Shown: positions 21,852-34,029, numbered from the stretch's first letter. The stretch: 64,000 nucleotides of DNA from Takakia lepidozioides (GCA_030704615.1 CM060733.1:16802001-16866000), one strand, 5' to 3'. Numbers and translations are program-made. The notes: a model not told the origin generated them from the sequence alone.

Positions 21852-22886
21852 CACGCATCTGCATTTTTATGCATTCTAGCAATGGGAGCTCAAGCTGGTC
21901 CATCCCATGTGATTGGTCATGGAGATAGTGTGCAGTGAGGAGCTTGGTGGTGCTAAGGATATGCATGAAGATGCATCAGTGTTGGCCTACCTTCGTACTG
22001 GAGAGACAACAGTCAGTGTGACTGCTAAGGAGAGAGATCGGATCCTACAACGAGTCAAGAGGTTCAAGTGGGAGGGGACTCACCTACTCCGAGTATGGCA
22101 GGATGGACGAGTAAGGATTGTGCCTCATCCAACACAACGAGCACGATTGGTACGATGCCCATGAGGAGTTGGGACATTTTGGGGTGCGGCACACTCATAG
22201 TTTGCTGCAATGACAGTATTGGTGGCGGGGCATGCACACGGATGTACAACAGTTAGTGGCAAGGTGCATGATGTGTGATAGAGTGCGGGCTTCTTTCAAT
22301 GCAACTACTCCACAATTGCATCATTTACCTATTATGGGTTTGGGCTATCATTGGAGTCTTGACCTCGAAGGCCCATTGCTACTAACGATTCGTCATAACA
22401 AATATGTGCTGGTGATAGTGAAACATTTCTCCAAATGGATTGAACTGATGGCATTGCCTGACAAGGCAAGTGAGAGGGCTGCGTATGCATTCTTAGATTG
22501 AGCATTTAGCCAATTTGGTGCTCCAGTCAAGGTACTCACGGACCAGGGGAGAGAGTTCTTGGGGGAGTTTCAAGCTTTATGTGAGCAAGCCTTGATAAAC
22601 CACCGCACTACTTCACGGGATCATCCCGAGGTTGATGGCTTGGCGGAGAGAGTTGTTCAAACAGTCAAGAGGGGTTTGCGCAAGTATGGTTTGCAGAAGG
22701 GACACTTGGGAGATTGGGACCTTCAGCTGTCTTGGTTGGCTATGGGCTATAGATTCAACAAACAAGCGTCATTTGCCTCCTTCTCACCTTACTTTCTTCT
22801 CTTCGGCCGAGAGCCAGATTTGTCTGCATCTATTCGCAGGGAGGCTGCAGTAGTCCTTGACCTTGATGATCCGGATGTGTGGACAC
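21852..22886 (+). pseudogene. Gypsy-1 integrase, N-terminal and core parts, split by the giant hAT-like insertion
   Basis: After a spacer, a zinc-binding HHCC domain is visible (HEELGHFGVRHTHS, then CMMCDRVRASF, about 22150-22285) with a frameshift near 22165 and a stop near 22215. The DDE core follows: YHWSLDLEGP, VLTDQGREF and DGLAERVVQT. A TGA lies at 22499-22501, where CGA is expected. The frame is cut at 22886 after the codons for PDVWT and resumes at 37408 once one 8-bp GTGGACAC copy is removed. Confidence 0.85.
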
Positions 22887-22910
22887 CCTGGTTATCAGCG
22901 TCATGTCCGT

Positions 22911-22948
22911 CCGTCAGCGTCAGGTCACGTCAGACCTGACGCTGACGG
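22911..22948. repeat. Perfect 16-bp-arm palindrome near the left end of the giant element
   Basis: Arms CCGTCAGCGTCAGGTC and its exact complement flank a 6-base loop ACGTCA. Similar ACGTCA/TGACGT motifs occur within the last 60 bp of the right end, so this may be part of the transposase-binding subterminal region. Confidence 0.8.
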
Positions 22949-23074
22949 AACCTCCGTCACGTCAGGTTCGGGGAATATTCTGTTAAAAATAGTAGCAAGT
23001 AAAATACTGCCAATTAAGCAGCCACGTCGCCGACACGGTGGCGGTGATAAATACATTCTGAAAATTAACAAAAT

Positions 23075-23910
23075 GAACGCGACCGCCAATTATTGCGGTC
23101 GCTTTGTTTTTCAAAATTAAAAAAGAAATAGCGACCGCCATATTGGCGGTCGCTTCAATTTTTTATTTTTTTTAAACAAGATTGGCAGTTGCACTGGCGG
23201 TCGTTTTATTTTTCGAATTAAAAAAACAAATAGCGACCGCTATCTTGGCGGTCGCTTCAATTTATCTTATAAAAAAAACAAGATTGGCGGTCGCATTGGC
23301 GGTCGCCTAATTTTTAAAAAAAACAAGCGACTGCCATATTGGTGGTCGCACAATTTTGTAAATATGTACAGAACAAGCGACCGCCATATGACGGTTGGAT
23401 AATTTCAAAAATAAAAAATAAAAAATAAAAAATCTGCGACCGCCATTGGGCGGTCGCTTAATTTAAAAAATATATAGAAAAACAAACGACCGCCATATGG
23501 CGGTCGGTAAGTCGCATCAATTTTAAAATATATATTAAGTTTAAGTGACCGCCAGCCTGGAGGTCGCTTAAACTTGAAAATATAAAGATTAAAAGCGACC
23601 GCCATATTGGCGAGTCGCGTTTTTTTTTAAATATTAAAAATAAAAGCGAATACCATATTGGCGGTCGCTTTATTTTAAACATATTAACAAATGAAGCGAC
23701 CGCCATACCGGAAGTCGCATTATATTTTGAAATAAAAAACAATAGCGACCGCCATACGGGCGGTCGCTTAAATTTAAAAATATACAAAATAGAAGTGACC
23801 GCAATATTACACAAAATGAAAGGAAATAAAAGCGACCGCAATAGTGACGGTCGCTTGTTTTTCATAAAAAATAAAAATATCGACTGTAGTATTAGCGGTC
23901 GCTTGATTTC
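23075..23910. repeat. Left array of about 15 GCGACCGCCA...TGGCGGTCGC hairpins
   Basis: Each unit is an inverted repeat of roughly 10-12 bp arms with a 0-5 base centre, for example GCGACCGCCATATTGGCGG. Units occur every 50-60 bp and are separated by A/T-rich spacers differing in sequence. Several arms carry single changes, often C to T. The same hairpin unit builds the middle and right arrays. Confidence 0.9.
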
Positions 23911-24007
23911 AAAATTACAACAAATATGGTTGTATAGCCTTTTTCGGGTGGGCGCTATTGGTTCGTAATTTTTTTATTTCACTTTCATTTCACTTTCATC
24001 CTTCTTG

Positions 24008-24025
24008 GATCATATATAAGGGAGG
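24008..24025 (+). promoter_or_regulatory. TATA box upstream of the transposase
   Basis: CATATATAAGG is at 24011-24021, just beyond the left hairpin array and about 340 bp before the transposase frame. The right and middle arrays also have a TATA box beside them in the direction of the adjacent gene. Confidence 0.45.
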
Positions 24026-24352
24026 AGGGTCACCAAGCTCCTCAATTCTTTTGGCGCAAACACTTGAGGTTGCTTTGGATGTTCTCTTCCATTGAACGAG
24101 AGTGTAGCCCAAGAGGAGGGTGCGCACCTTTTGCCGTTGTGGCTTCCACCAAAGCCACTTTAGCAGATTGTGTATAAGCTCAACACTACAACCCACATCG
24201 ACCCACTTGGGTTGCTGACAAGTGTAGAAATGTCGGGCTATCGCATTGCACTCTACATTCACAACACGTTCATTTATAGGTGACTGTTTTTTGTTGCTTG
24301 CATCACTAGGTCCCAGGGAAGTGGATATTGGGTGAAGATGATGGAGGAATGA

Positions 24353-27231
24353 AGCCCTTGGTATACGGTAATCCCGAACACTGTCAGTGTCACTGGTAGT
24401 GTTGAGTACAACCTATGTGGATTAAAGCTTTCTTATCGTAAGGATCGGTTGCTCGCTCACCTCGGCTATAAAGGTGTGAAGAGCGCTGAGGTAGGTTTAT
24501 GCCCTAAAGCATCTATGCGGGTAAAAAACCATTTTATCCAATGTGGAGGCAATATTCCAATGTCTTTGGATCTGGACATGACCTCTGAGCAGAACACTCT
24601 ATCTTCCTGTCAGGATGCCCCGATTAGTACCCAGGGTGACTCTTGTGAGGCATCGGGTGTCCTTGGATATGTGGGTTGTGCCGGAGCAACACCTGTTTCA
24701 ATACCTCTTTGTACCCCTACACTTCAGCGGAGTAGAGGATTACGACAGCAATCCATGCAAGAAGGTCTTAACTTGTCTGCGAAAAGACAGTTGGATAAAA
24801 AATGGGCGCAGTTTTTCTTCGAGGCCAACATACCATTTAATGTGGCAAGGCTTCCTACATTTGTTTCTGCCGTTAAAGCAACCTCGGAGTCCAGATTCAC
24901 GTACGTGCCTCCGACTTATCACAATCTCCGCACATGATTGCTAGAAGACGCCATGACCGAGCTTACCCAAAAGGACAACAATAGGACGGGCGAGTGCATC
25001 AGAAAATATGGAAGCACTATATGTACCGATGGTTGTAGTTCTATTACAAAAAAACCATTGTTCAATGTCATGCTCGTATGTCCAACTGGGGAACAATTCT
25101 TGGGATCGGTCGACACTAACGGCGATAAGAAAGATGGACGTTATCAATGCCAACTATTGACGGACTTCATCGAACAGGTCGGAAGTGATAGAATCGTGCA
25201 AATATGCACAGACAATGCCGCTAACATGATAAACACTGCAGACATGTTGTTGGCACGTTATCCCCATATGTACTATCAAGGTTGTGCTGCTCATATCCTT
25301 GACCTCTTTTTGGAAGATTGGGGAAAAGAACAGTGGGTGAAACAACTTGTCAAGCGAGCGAAGACTGTTGTGTCGTTCATCCGCACACACCACATCCCTT
25401 TGGCAATATATAGGAGGCACGAACCCAAATACAGCCTCCGCAATCCAGGCGAAACTCGTTTTGTCACTAACTTCTTGATGGTGGATCGGTTGGTGACAGT
25501 GAAGAGCAGTCTGGAGCACACCATCATCGATCCTCAATGGGATGCCTACAAACGGACATTGCAGAACTCCAGAAAAGCCAAGTCATTGGGCAAAAGTCGA
25601 AAAGTTCAAAATAGCATTCGCAGCGATGATTTCTGGAAGAAATGTGAAAACTTTGTTTATATGGTAGAGCCGGCGTTAATCGTCTTGCGGGAGTTTGATG
25701 GAAAGCAACCAGTAATGGGCAAGGCATGGTTACTAATGCAAAATCTTGATAAGCACGTCCAATCCTTGAGGCATCATCCATTCTCCTTGGAACCTAAACT
25801 TGTGGACAGTGCTGAGGATGCATTTTACGACCGTCGTTCGATGGTTCGAACGGACTTGCATTATGCGGGGGCTTTGTTCAATCCATTCTTGCTCGACAAT
25901 ACCGTGCTCCGAGACGACGCTGATGCCAAGGCCGGCCTCGTGCAAGTGCTCATGCGACTGGCTCTGCCGAACCATGCAGAGAGAGCTATATCCGAGTACC
26001 AATGCTTCTTAGATCGCCGCGACCCTTTTGAGGACATGCCGGATCCAAAAGAGCTCAATATGTTGCCACATGAATGGTGGGATCTGATTGGAGCTGGAGC
26101 AAGAATATTGGCTCCTATTACAAAGCGTATTCTTGCTTAAGTGTGCTCTGCCTCATCTTGCGAACGCAATTGGAGCAGTTACTCATTTATTCACAACAAG
26201 ATTTGCAACATATTGAATCCCGCGAGGGCTGACAAATTGGTGTATGTGTATACCAATTGCCAACTACTACGTGAGAGGGCAGCGGATGATGCTGCAGCAT
26301 GGTATGAGAGGAATTTGCATTCCAAAAACTCTGTTTCTGAGGCTGATTCGATGAGTGATGATACTGAGCCTTAGAGAGAATCATCTCAGAGGGAATCACC
26401 TGCCTCCAATAGTGAAGATGGATCCGATGATGCTCCCAAAAATGCGTATGACCCGTTTACATTCACAGAGGAAGATGCTTATATCCAGCCGACCTTTGAT
26501 GACCTTCTTGAAGAAGGTCCCCAGAACATGGTCCTCAAAATGAAGTTGAGGTCGACCCTCGTCCCCCACTACACGCTGAAGCCACTGGTAGTGCCCCAAT
26601 GGAGCTTAGGGGTGATATACTGCCAGGACCGATCGACGTATGCAACCTTGTTCATACAAACGATGGTGTCGAACCCATTGTACAGTCGACGGGATGGGAT
26701 CATGTCTCACCAATACGACCAGCTCTACCACAATGTCAAAACCGATCCAGCTCCCCATCAACACAGCGGGCATTAAGGAGCAACAGGGTTGATCTGTTTT
26801 CCACACGCACGCATCATTCTGCTGCATTGGACCTGTCACTACAATTCCACCTTAACCAACGTGTTGCGCAGCAGACCCGTGGTTCCTCACATGTCGAACC
26901 ATCTAATGCCGGTCCATCTCGGGCAGACCTTCCTCCGGTACCTCCTTCGAGACCACCTTCGATTGCGTCCCAAGTCCATAAACGACAGATAACAGTCCAA
27001 CCTTTTGTAGACGATCGGCCTACAAACAGGCCAGATACCGTGGATAGTATTCAAGACCGGAGTGGGAGTCGACCTCAGAGAGAACTAAATGTAGCTCGAG
27101 GTCGCTTGCAGATTCAAAGGCCTGGACATATGAGGTCGGATAGGGTGGACGATTCCAGCACTGATTATGGCAACGGTAGTGAAGTCGAGGGTGACCTGGA
27201 TTTTCAACCCATCGGAGCATTAGGATTATGA
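24353..27231 (+). pseudogene. hAT-superfamily transposase (DUF659 plus hAT dimerisation domain), broken
   Basis: The frame begins with a BED-finger-like piece (YNLCGLKLSYRKDRLLAHLG, about 24407-24466). A variable region and the DUF659/RNase H-like core follow, with CTDGCSSITKKPLFNV and QICTDNAANM supplying two acidic positions, then GCAAHILDLFLEDWG and GETRFVTNF. The hAT C-terminal dimerisation domain is WWDLIGAG...ITKRILA, CSASSCERNWSSYSFIHN and KLVYVYTN. In-frame stops are TGA (24935-24937), TAA (26138-26140) and TAG (26372-26374). Each sits where Arg or Gln fits and could come from C to T. After a frameshift near 26520 a disordered Pro/Ser/Arg-rich tail runs to 27231. No ATG is visible before the BED region, so an upstream exon may be missing. 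It would cut and rejoin element ends. Confidence 0.85.
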
Positions 27232-27539
27232 TCTTCTTTGTCCCGTCGTCGAAGCAGTAGAAGGAATTGAAGCAAAACAGTTGAAGGCATGCATCAACAC
27301 ATTTTAGTGGACATGTTTATATTTCTGTAGTGAAGTAATATCAGTGTGATCATTGTCACTATGAGTATTTGTATTGCTGTTGTGTATGTGCTGGAAAATA
27401 AAAGATGTTGCCCATGTGTATACCAGACAAAATGTCGGCCAAAGGCACCGTCACTTGCTCATGTTTGTATTCGGTGATTTGTTTGTGGAATGGAAAACAA
27501 TTGTGTCATGCTTCCAACTGTGCATTCATTTTTATTTAA
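27232..27539 (+). other. 3' flank of the transposase, no gene seen
   Basis: A/T-rich DNA with no coding or repeat signal, ending at the first unit of the middle array. Confidence 0.4.
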
Positions 27540-29090
27540 ATGGAGCGACCGTCAAGGTGCCGGTCACTTCTACGAGGTCTGCCCTGCGCGTGGAGCGAGG
27601 AATGGGGGGGGGGGGGGCGGCATATAAGTTCCCAGTCATTCTCCCCGACCGCCATTTATGGCGGTCGTTGTAATGGTTATTTTTAAAAATGCAGCGACCA
27701 CCATTACTTGCGGTCGCTTTTATTTTCTTTATTTTTGGAAATGGGGCGACCGCCATTTCTGGCGGTCGTTTTTTTTAAAAAAATAGAGCGACCGCGAAGG
27801 TGGCGGTTGCTTCTACGAGGTCTGTCCTGCGCGTGGAGCGAGGAATGAGGGGGGGGGGATATACATGGCGGTCGCTTTTATTTTATTTATTTTGAAAATA
27901 AATGGCAATAGCTTTTATCTTAATTATTTTGGAAATGAAGCGACCGCTAGTAATGGCGGTCGCTTCTATTTTAATTATTTTGGAAATGAAGCGACCACCG
28001 TTACTGGCGGTCGTTTTTTTGCTTTTTGGAGGAAAATGGGGCGGTCGCCGCTATTGTTGTTTTTTGTAATTGCAGCGACCGCCATTAGTGGCGGTCGCTT
28101 TTATTTAAGTTTGGTTGAAAATGGAGCAACCGCCATTTGTGGCGGTCACTTTTATTTTAATTGTTTTGAAAATAAAAATGGAGCGACCGCCAAGGTGGCG
28201 GTCGCTTCTACGAAGTGTGCCCTGCGCATCGAGCGAGGAGTGAGGCGGGGGGATGGGGCATATAAGCTCCGACTCATTCTCCCCTCACTTCCATTACAGG
28301 CGGTCACTTAAATGCAGCGACTGCCATTATTGGGGGTCGTTGTAATTGTTCTTTTTTAAAATGCAGCGACCGCCGTTTTTTTTTTTTTTTTGGGCGAAAT
28401 GGAGCGACCGCCATTTGTGGCGGTCATTTTTTTTTGTTTTTAAATGGAGCAACCGCCAAGGTGGCGGTCGCTTCTACAAGGTCTGCCCTGCGCGTGGAGT
28501 GAGGAATGGGGGGGGGGCATATAAGCCCCCAGTCATTCTCCCCTCACTTCCATTATTGGCAGTTTTTGTTTTTACAAAATGCAGCGACCGCCATTACTGG
28601 CAGCGCTTTTATTTTTTTATTTTGGAAATGGGGCCACCGCCATTACTGGCGGTCGTTTTTTAAAAAAAATGGAGCGACCGCGAAGGTGGCGGTCGCTGCT
28701 ACGAGGTCTGTCCTGCGCGTGGAGCGAGGAATGAGGGGGAAGGGGGGGGGGGGATTTACGTGGCGGTCGCTTTTATTTTGGAGGAAAATGGAGCGACCGC
28801 CATTAGGGGCGGTCGCCGGTATTGTTGTTTTTAGGCGGTCGCTTCTCTATATTTTGGAGGAAAATCGAGCGACCGCCGCAATTGTTTTGTTTTTTGTAAA
28901 TCCAGCAACCGCCACTACTAGCGGTCGCTTCAATTCTTAATGTCTCCGTAAATGTAGCGACCGCCTATGTTGGCAGTCGCTTATTTATTTCATTTTCGGA
29001 AAATGGAGCGACCGCCAATTCTGGCGGTCGCAGTTTTTTTATTTATCCGGAAAATGGAGCGACCGCCAAGTTGGCGGTCGCTTCTAGAAG
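27540..29090. repeat. Middle hairpin array containing six copies of a promoter-like cassette
   Basis: More than 20 GCGACCGCC/GGCGGTCGC hairpins are interleaved with six cassettes starting near 27543, 27786, 28181, 28449, 28672 and 29058. Each cassette begins with a hairpin around AAGGT, continues CTTCTACGAGGTCTGCCCTG, CGTGGAGCGAGGAATG and a G run. In four copies a CATATAAG or GATATAAG box and a CATTCTCCCCTCACTTCC-like tract follow. The last cassette leads into the next gene. Two copies have lost the TATA-like box. Confidence 0.85.
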
Positions 29091-29094
29091 ATTC

Positions 29095-29200
29095 GCCCTG
29101 CACGTGGCCCGAGGAATGAGGTGGGGGGGGGGATATAAGCCAAGGGAGGCTTATTCTCTCCTCACTTCCTCTCCACACAACTTCTGTGTGCGTGGCATTT
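29095..29200 (+). promoter_or_regulatory. Core promoter for the second cargo transcription unit
   Basis: The sixth cassette: GAGGAATGAGG, a G run, GATATAAG at 29132-29139, then CTTATTCTCTCCTCACTTCC about 25-45 bp later, a plausible start region. The coding frame starts 254 bp downstream of the cassette at 29454. Function is inferred from position and the TATA-like box. Confidence 0.45.
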
Positions 29201-29453
29201 CATTATTCCACGACACGTAGTCACGTGGAGAAGGAGGCCATTGGTTGGGTGGGGGGTATTTTTTGCCGCGATTTCTGTGAGGTCGTTGCAGAATGCCCCA
29301 TAGGCCCTCCTCTGGCTTCCAGGATCATTTTATTCTACAAAATTAGCTTTTAGGAACTATTTTGACACCTACTCAAACCTACTTAACGGAGGAAGGGTTT
29401 AGAGTTACGTCTTATTATAAAACCTCGTTTAGTGTTGCTCCGATTGTTGCAGA

Positions 29454-30410
29454 ATGGCAAAGGGCCAGTACGATGACCATCATGGAAGAGATGACCCCAA
29501 TGAACAAGGACCGCCTCCTAAGAAAATCAAATGGTCAAGGCAAGGCTTGAATTGGGAAGTATATGGTGACCCTAGCATACCAACAGAAGAGGGCTGGGAG
29601 GATGTTCCGGTAGAGTTCCGGTGGCCGATGGCGAGATGCAAAAAATTCGTGAAATGGTACCACATCAATCGATTGTGGCCTTTGGATAGGCATGACGTTC
29701 AAACCCGAAACAATTACGCAGAGTCCAGGTCTTGCACGAACTTGCATTTCCAACATAGGGCGAATGAGGTACATTGCACATTGTGGGGTCAACCTCTCTT
29801 AAAGGGCCAAACCCCGTACACCTTGGCAGTCATGTTGTACGTGGAGGTCATACTCTTGTGTCCAGTGAATTGGCAAACTGCTAGTAGGAGAAACACAAGG
29901 TTGCTATACGATTTGGAGTACATCTCGGACACGTTCGGAATACAACCGGCTGCAACGTTAGAGGAACAACTGGTGGAAAGAGACCAGTGAATCAGGACCC
30001 TGCAGGACCGACTAGACTGACAAACACTGCGCATAGCCGACTTGGAAGCTAGATTGCAAGACATGTCTCCAAACAATGAAGATATTGTTGTCTACAATGA
30101 GGATCGAACAAATGTCGTGGACATGGACGCGGAGTTTGCGATGCCCGATCGTAGTATTGACCTCATCATTCACGAAATTACGGACGTCCTTGACCCTGTG
30201 ACCGATGAAACCATGGTTGAGGAACAGCGAATTGCGGATGAAAGAAGGAGGAAAGGAAAAGAACCAGTACTGGAAACCGGGGAATGCTCGAGGGTCGTCA
30301 TTCAATCGGAGATGAACCCGATGTTAGATGTCGACCGCGTTACAAAGGAGCGGAATATTGTCATGGCAGCTGCATGGCGTTTGTCCAAAACGCTAGAGAT
30401 TCGGGCATAG
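29454..30410 (+). pseudogene. Cargo protein with a coiled coil, unknown function, two TGA stops
   Basis: One frame from MAKGQYDDHHGRDD to a TAG at 30408, broken only by TGA at 29988-29990 and about 30018-30020. The N-terminal 175 residues are rich in Trp, Arg and aromatic residues (KKFVKWYHINRLWPLDRHD) and match no family I know. Residues about 165-200 form leucine heptads (EEQLVERDQ, IRTLQDRLD, TLRIADLEARL), with each TGA at a place where CGA (Arg) would continue the heptads. The C-terminus is acidic, then basic (DERRRKGKEP). A related KWYHINRL segment lies at about 33716. It may be a DNA-binding or structural partner of the element; this is a guess. Confidence 0.55.
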
Positions 30411-30621
30411 GTCCCATGGAATGGCGATTGGGAAAATTGGGTACAATGGGCGACCCATTTGGCCTCCAGAGAAGCACGGATCCGCATCGCATCAAGCGTG
30501 TTCGCCGGATTGGGCAGATGTGGATTTTATGTTCGATCGATATGAGCACATAATTTCGGGGTCGAACAGAAGCATAAACTGGGAATTGAAGATAGAGGAA
30601 GAGTGAGACACCACAACAAGG

Positions 30622-31692
30622 ATGACCAGCCACATCAAACCGGCCCAGAGGGAGGAGATACCACGAGGCGTTTTGCCGTCATGGATATCAGATGACACAG
30701 TTTGTTCGATGTGTAGGAATCCATACGGCCCAGAGGGATGTCATGTGCTTCGATCATGTGGACATATGTTCCATCTCACATGTCTTATCCTGCAAGCCTT
30801 GCGGACGAACGCTTGCCCAGAATGCCGTACACCAATCCATCGTCGTTTCTATGAACTGGGGGCTTGGAGGATCGGATACCCATAGGTTTTGAATACAATC
30901 GACACAACCTCCCATTGGATGGGATACCATACACATTTCTGAATTGTGTGCATTGGGGCAAGAACTTGGTATGGGGATGCAGACAGAGAGATGCATGACA
31001 TACATGCCGGAAACCCGGCATACATCAAAGATCCCCAGTATTTCTGGGTCACATCTGACTGGGAGATAACCATACGTGCGGGAGGCATTCGAGATTGGTG
31101 GGAGAGAGAGCAGTTTTGCTGCAATCAAGGGAGGGCATTGGAGTCAAAGAAGGTCCAGGTTTATCTGGCTCCCACAGGTTCCATCGGTGCCGGAGGAGAA
31201 CGAGTTGTATGACCGACAACCGATTTGGAGACATTTGTTGCTGTCCGAACTGGAAAATGCTATAATATGTCAACGCCGAATGAATGAGGCGTACGAGGCG
31301 GCTTATCGTCGAAATGACACAATGATTATGGACAGGGCCCGCGAGAGGCAATTGGAAAGTTTCAAAAGTACCATCATAGAAGTTGTAGAGAAATAGAGGC
31401 GACTATGGACAGACCGTTATCATCATGTTTCGGGGGCTCTATTGCCGACGTGGACGGCCTCGTTGCCGATTTGCATACAGCCCGAGCACTTGTTCTCGAT
31501 CCACCTCCACCACGTCGTAAGAGTGAAGAAGAAAGTCAACTTTCGCCGCGAAGTAGGCGGATGTAGGCCAGAATTGATCACATGTCATTGGGACCCTCAT
31601 TGACCACGAGATCACGGTCGCAATCTCTGGCAATTGGCAGTGCAAATCAAGCCACAACATCAAATTCCTTGTCCTCGGACAGTAATGTCTAG
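30622..31692 (+). pseudogene. RING-H2 finger cargo protein (E3 ubiquitin ligase-like), frameshifted
   Basis: At 30703-30828 the frame encodes a complete RING: CSMC, then CGHMFHLTC, then CPEC. That gives C-x2-C, C-x-H, H-x2-C and C-x2-C ligands in the C3H2C3 order of RING-H2 ubiquitin ligases. The preceding 27 residues are polar. After a TAG at 30883 the coding signal moves between frames (RIPIGFEYNRHNLPLDG, then AGNPAYIKDPQYFWVTSDWE, then a Glu/Arg-rich helix to about 31396, then a Ser-rich tail to 31692). This suggests one protein of about 350 residues with several indels. RING proteins recruit E2 enzymes and promote ubiquitin transfer. Inside a transposon it could act on host silencing factors, but nothing in the sequence shows a target. 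Confidence 0.65.
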
Positions 31693-32141
31693 GCTTTTAA
31701 TGACTGGCAGCGTAGTACATATACAATATGCATTTTTGTTGTACCTTGAATATTGTTGGAAAACACAGTGATGGCATTCCGCCAATTTTGTATATTACTA
31801 ATTTTGTTAATACACAATGCACATGTGTGACACCTGCCAATTTCAATTGCATGAGCAGTGTTTTCTTCACATTTACACTCGTGTGTTGGGGAAGAAGTAG
31901 TTCACCCTATAAACAAATTTACAATGGTGTCATATGTGGTCATGACGTGTATGTGGGTATTTGCAATTAACTCCGAAAGCTGGAAAACAAGGAAAATTGA
32001 TGTTAACCAATAAGTTATAACGAGTTACGAACGGTCGTCTTCCAAACAAATTTTCGCCTGGTCCCTGCGTATTTCATTATCATTTCGCAAAATCTATGAT
32101 CTTTCTACGAACATACCCACAAAGTTCTCAAAGCACAAAAT
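31693..32141. other. No gene seen
   Basis: A/T-rich DNA between the cargo gene and the 120-bp tandem repeats. No coding signal. Confidence 0.4.
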
Positions 32142-32501
32142 AATTTCAATTGATCTCATATTACACTGGCACGTATCAGATGGTACATTGAACACACTAA
32201 CCAAGTTTCAAAGCGAACGAAAATCATTTGGATGGGCAACCATCCGTTGGCCCATTGAATGAATTTCGATTGATCTCATATTACCCTGGGGCCTCTTACA
32301 TGGCACATTAAACATAGTGGCCAAGTCTCAAAGCGAACCAAAATTATTTCGATGGCCAACCATCCGTTGAGCCATCGAATGAATTTCAATTGATCTCATA
32401 TTAGTCCAGGACCTGATACATGGTATGTTGAACATAATGGCAAAGATTGAAAGCAAACGAAAATCATTTGGATGGGCAACCATTCAATCGCCCGTTGAAT
32501 G
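32142..32501. repeat. Three tandem copies of a 120-bp unit
   Basis: Units start at 32142, 32262 and 32382 with AATTTC.ATTGATCTCATA, giving an exact 120-bp period. Identity between neighbours is high by eye (TTTCAAAGCGAACGAAAATC, GGATGGGCAACCATCC). A fourth copy lies at 33161-33272. Confidence 0.85.
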
Positions 32502-33160
32502 TATTCCGTTGGATCTGCTATTGCTTTGGGACCTGTTGGACTGTGTTTCGCGTGCTCACGATTTTTTTTTCATTTTATTTTTCAATGGGGCGTGTAATGT
32601 AGCCATATGCAACGTGTGTGCCAAATTTGGGAGCGATCAAAATTCATTCGGACCCAAAACCACAATTTCTTCCCTGTTTTGCACTCCAAATTTGATTTGT
32701 GTTCTACTGCATGCACTCTTCATAAAAAGAGTTCTGCAATAGTGAGCGAAGAGAACACTTTTTCTTAGGGGCATTTTTTATTGGTCCAAATTTTGGCGGG
32801 GGAGTAGCGGTGGGATGTTGGAAGCCGCAAAACAAAATTGAGCCAAAAACAAAATCGATACGTGCCAGAAACCCCCAATGAAAGGCAGTGCAAACCTATT
32901 TATTGGCTTAAAATAAATTAAATTAAATTAAATTGTGGAATGACTTGAGAGGGAGCGCGTCGATGGGGAGGCAAATGATTTATTCGTCTGTTGTGTCTCC
33001 ACACATGTGTCGCACACATGTGCAAGCACATGCGGGCAAAAGAGGGGCTTCAACCGCATCCGTTCAATGGGTGCAATAGCCGTGCACGCATTGCATGATT
33101 TCTTTTTCGCATTGAACAAAAACCAAATGACAAGTGAACGCCTTATTAGACAATTGAACA
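32502..33160. other. No gene seen
   Basis: Diverged A/T-rich DNA with a TAAATTAAATTAAATT run near 32920. It separates the three tandem units from the displaced fourth unit. Confidence 0.4.
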
Positions 33161-33272
33161 AATTTCGATTGATCTTATATTACACTGGGACGTATCAGAG
33201 GGTACATTGAACACACTGGCCAAGTTTCAAAGCGAACGAAAATCATTTGGATGGACAACCATCTGTGTCCAC
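33161..33272. repeat. Displaced fourth copy of the 120-bp unit
   Basis: It matches the first tandem unit most closely (GTATCAGAGGGTACATTGAA, CAAGTTTCAAAGCGAACGAA), but is about 660 bp away from the third unit. Confidence 0.8.
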
Positions 33273-33281
33273 TTTATCCAA

Positions 33282-33461
33282 TATGTTGATATTCTCCACC
33301 TGGAACAGATCCACATATGTGTGCAGAAATCCTTAAAAAAACAAATGACCATCTCTACTTTTATAAGCCTCATCCCCAGCTTCCAGTTTTGATGGTCATT
33401 TGGTTTTTTAAGTCTTTATATACACATGTGTGGATATGTTCCAGATGGAAGATATTAACAT
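33282..33461. repeat. Imperfect palindrome with 72-bp arms
   Basis: Arms 33282-33353 and 33391-33461 are inverted copies (GTTGATATTCTCCACCTGGA pairs with TCCAGATGGAAGATATTAAC) around a 37-base centre. It would fold into a long hairpin as RNA or single-stranded DNA. Confidence 0.85.
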
Positions 33462-33709
33462 TGGAAAAATAAGAGTTGGAGAAGCACCTCATTACGAAGC
33501 AAGAGACATTACAGAAGATCTCAGCATGTTGAACATCCGGATGAAAAACCTTGCCCATCGTCGCTTCAAAATTCTAGCGCTTCTGAAATGATCACATGTT
33601 TGTTGGTGGAAGCAGATCTCGTAGGCCACATTGATCTCGTATCCATCGAAGACTTTTGTAGGCCACATGGAACGGTTCATGTGATACATTTTCACAAATG
33701 CGATATGAT

Positions 33710-34010
33710 ACATTTGTGAAATGGTATCACATCAACCGTTTAATATGGCCAATGCACCTCTTCCGCACCATGGCGGAGATGTTCGCCACTTGAAAGCACA
33801 AACACAAATAATCCGTGCAAACAATCTCAATAATCATATGTACTGCAAGGTGTTTCATACTGCCGATATTCATGTAGCTGAATTTTTTAGGAATCGTTTT
33901 GCTACTCACATGCCAACAACATCAGGTCCACTGCGACTGTCATATTCCGAATTCCGTATCAGCCACCACGGACATGAAACCAGGAACTTTGCACAAAATC
34001 TCAAATTCAT
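33710..34010 (+). pseudogene. Decayed paralogue of the cargo protein at 29454
   Basis: Plus-strand codons for VKWYHINRL followed by WP resemble KKFVKWYHINRLWPLDRH of the coiled-coil cargo protein. The nucleotide match at 33717-33750 to 29650-29690 is clear. The rest is broken by stops. Confidence 0.4.
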
Positions 34011-34029
34011 TCAATTTATGGTGGGCCAT

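Noticed and set aside
24938-26140. Intact host gene with a DUF659 domain (domesticated transposase)
   Set aside because: It is one part of a longer frame with three in-frame stops and lies within clear transposon ends; no sign of domestication.
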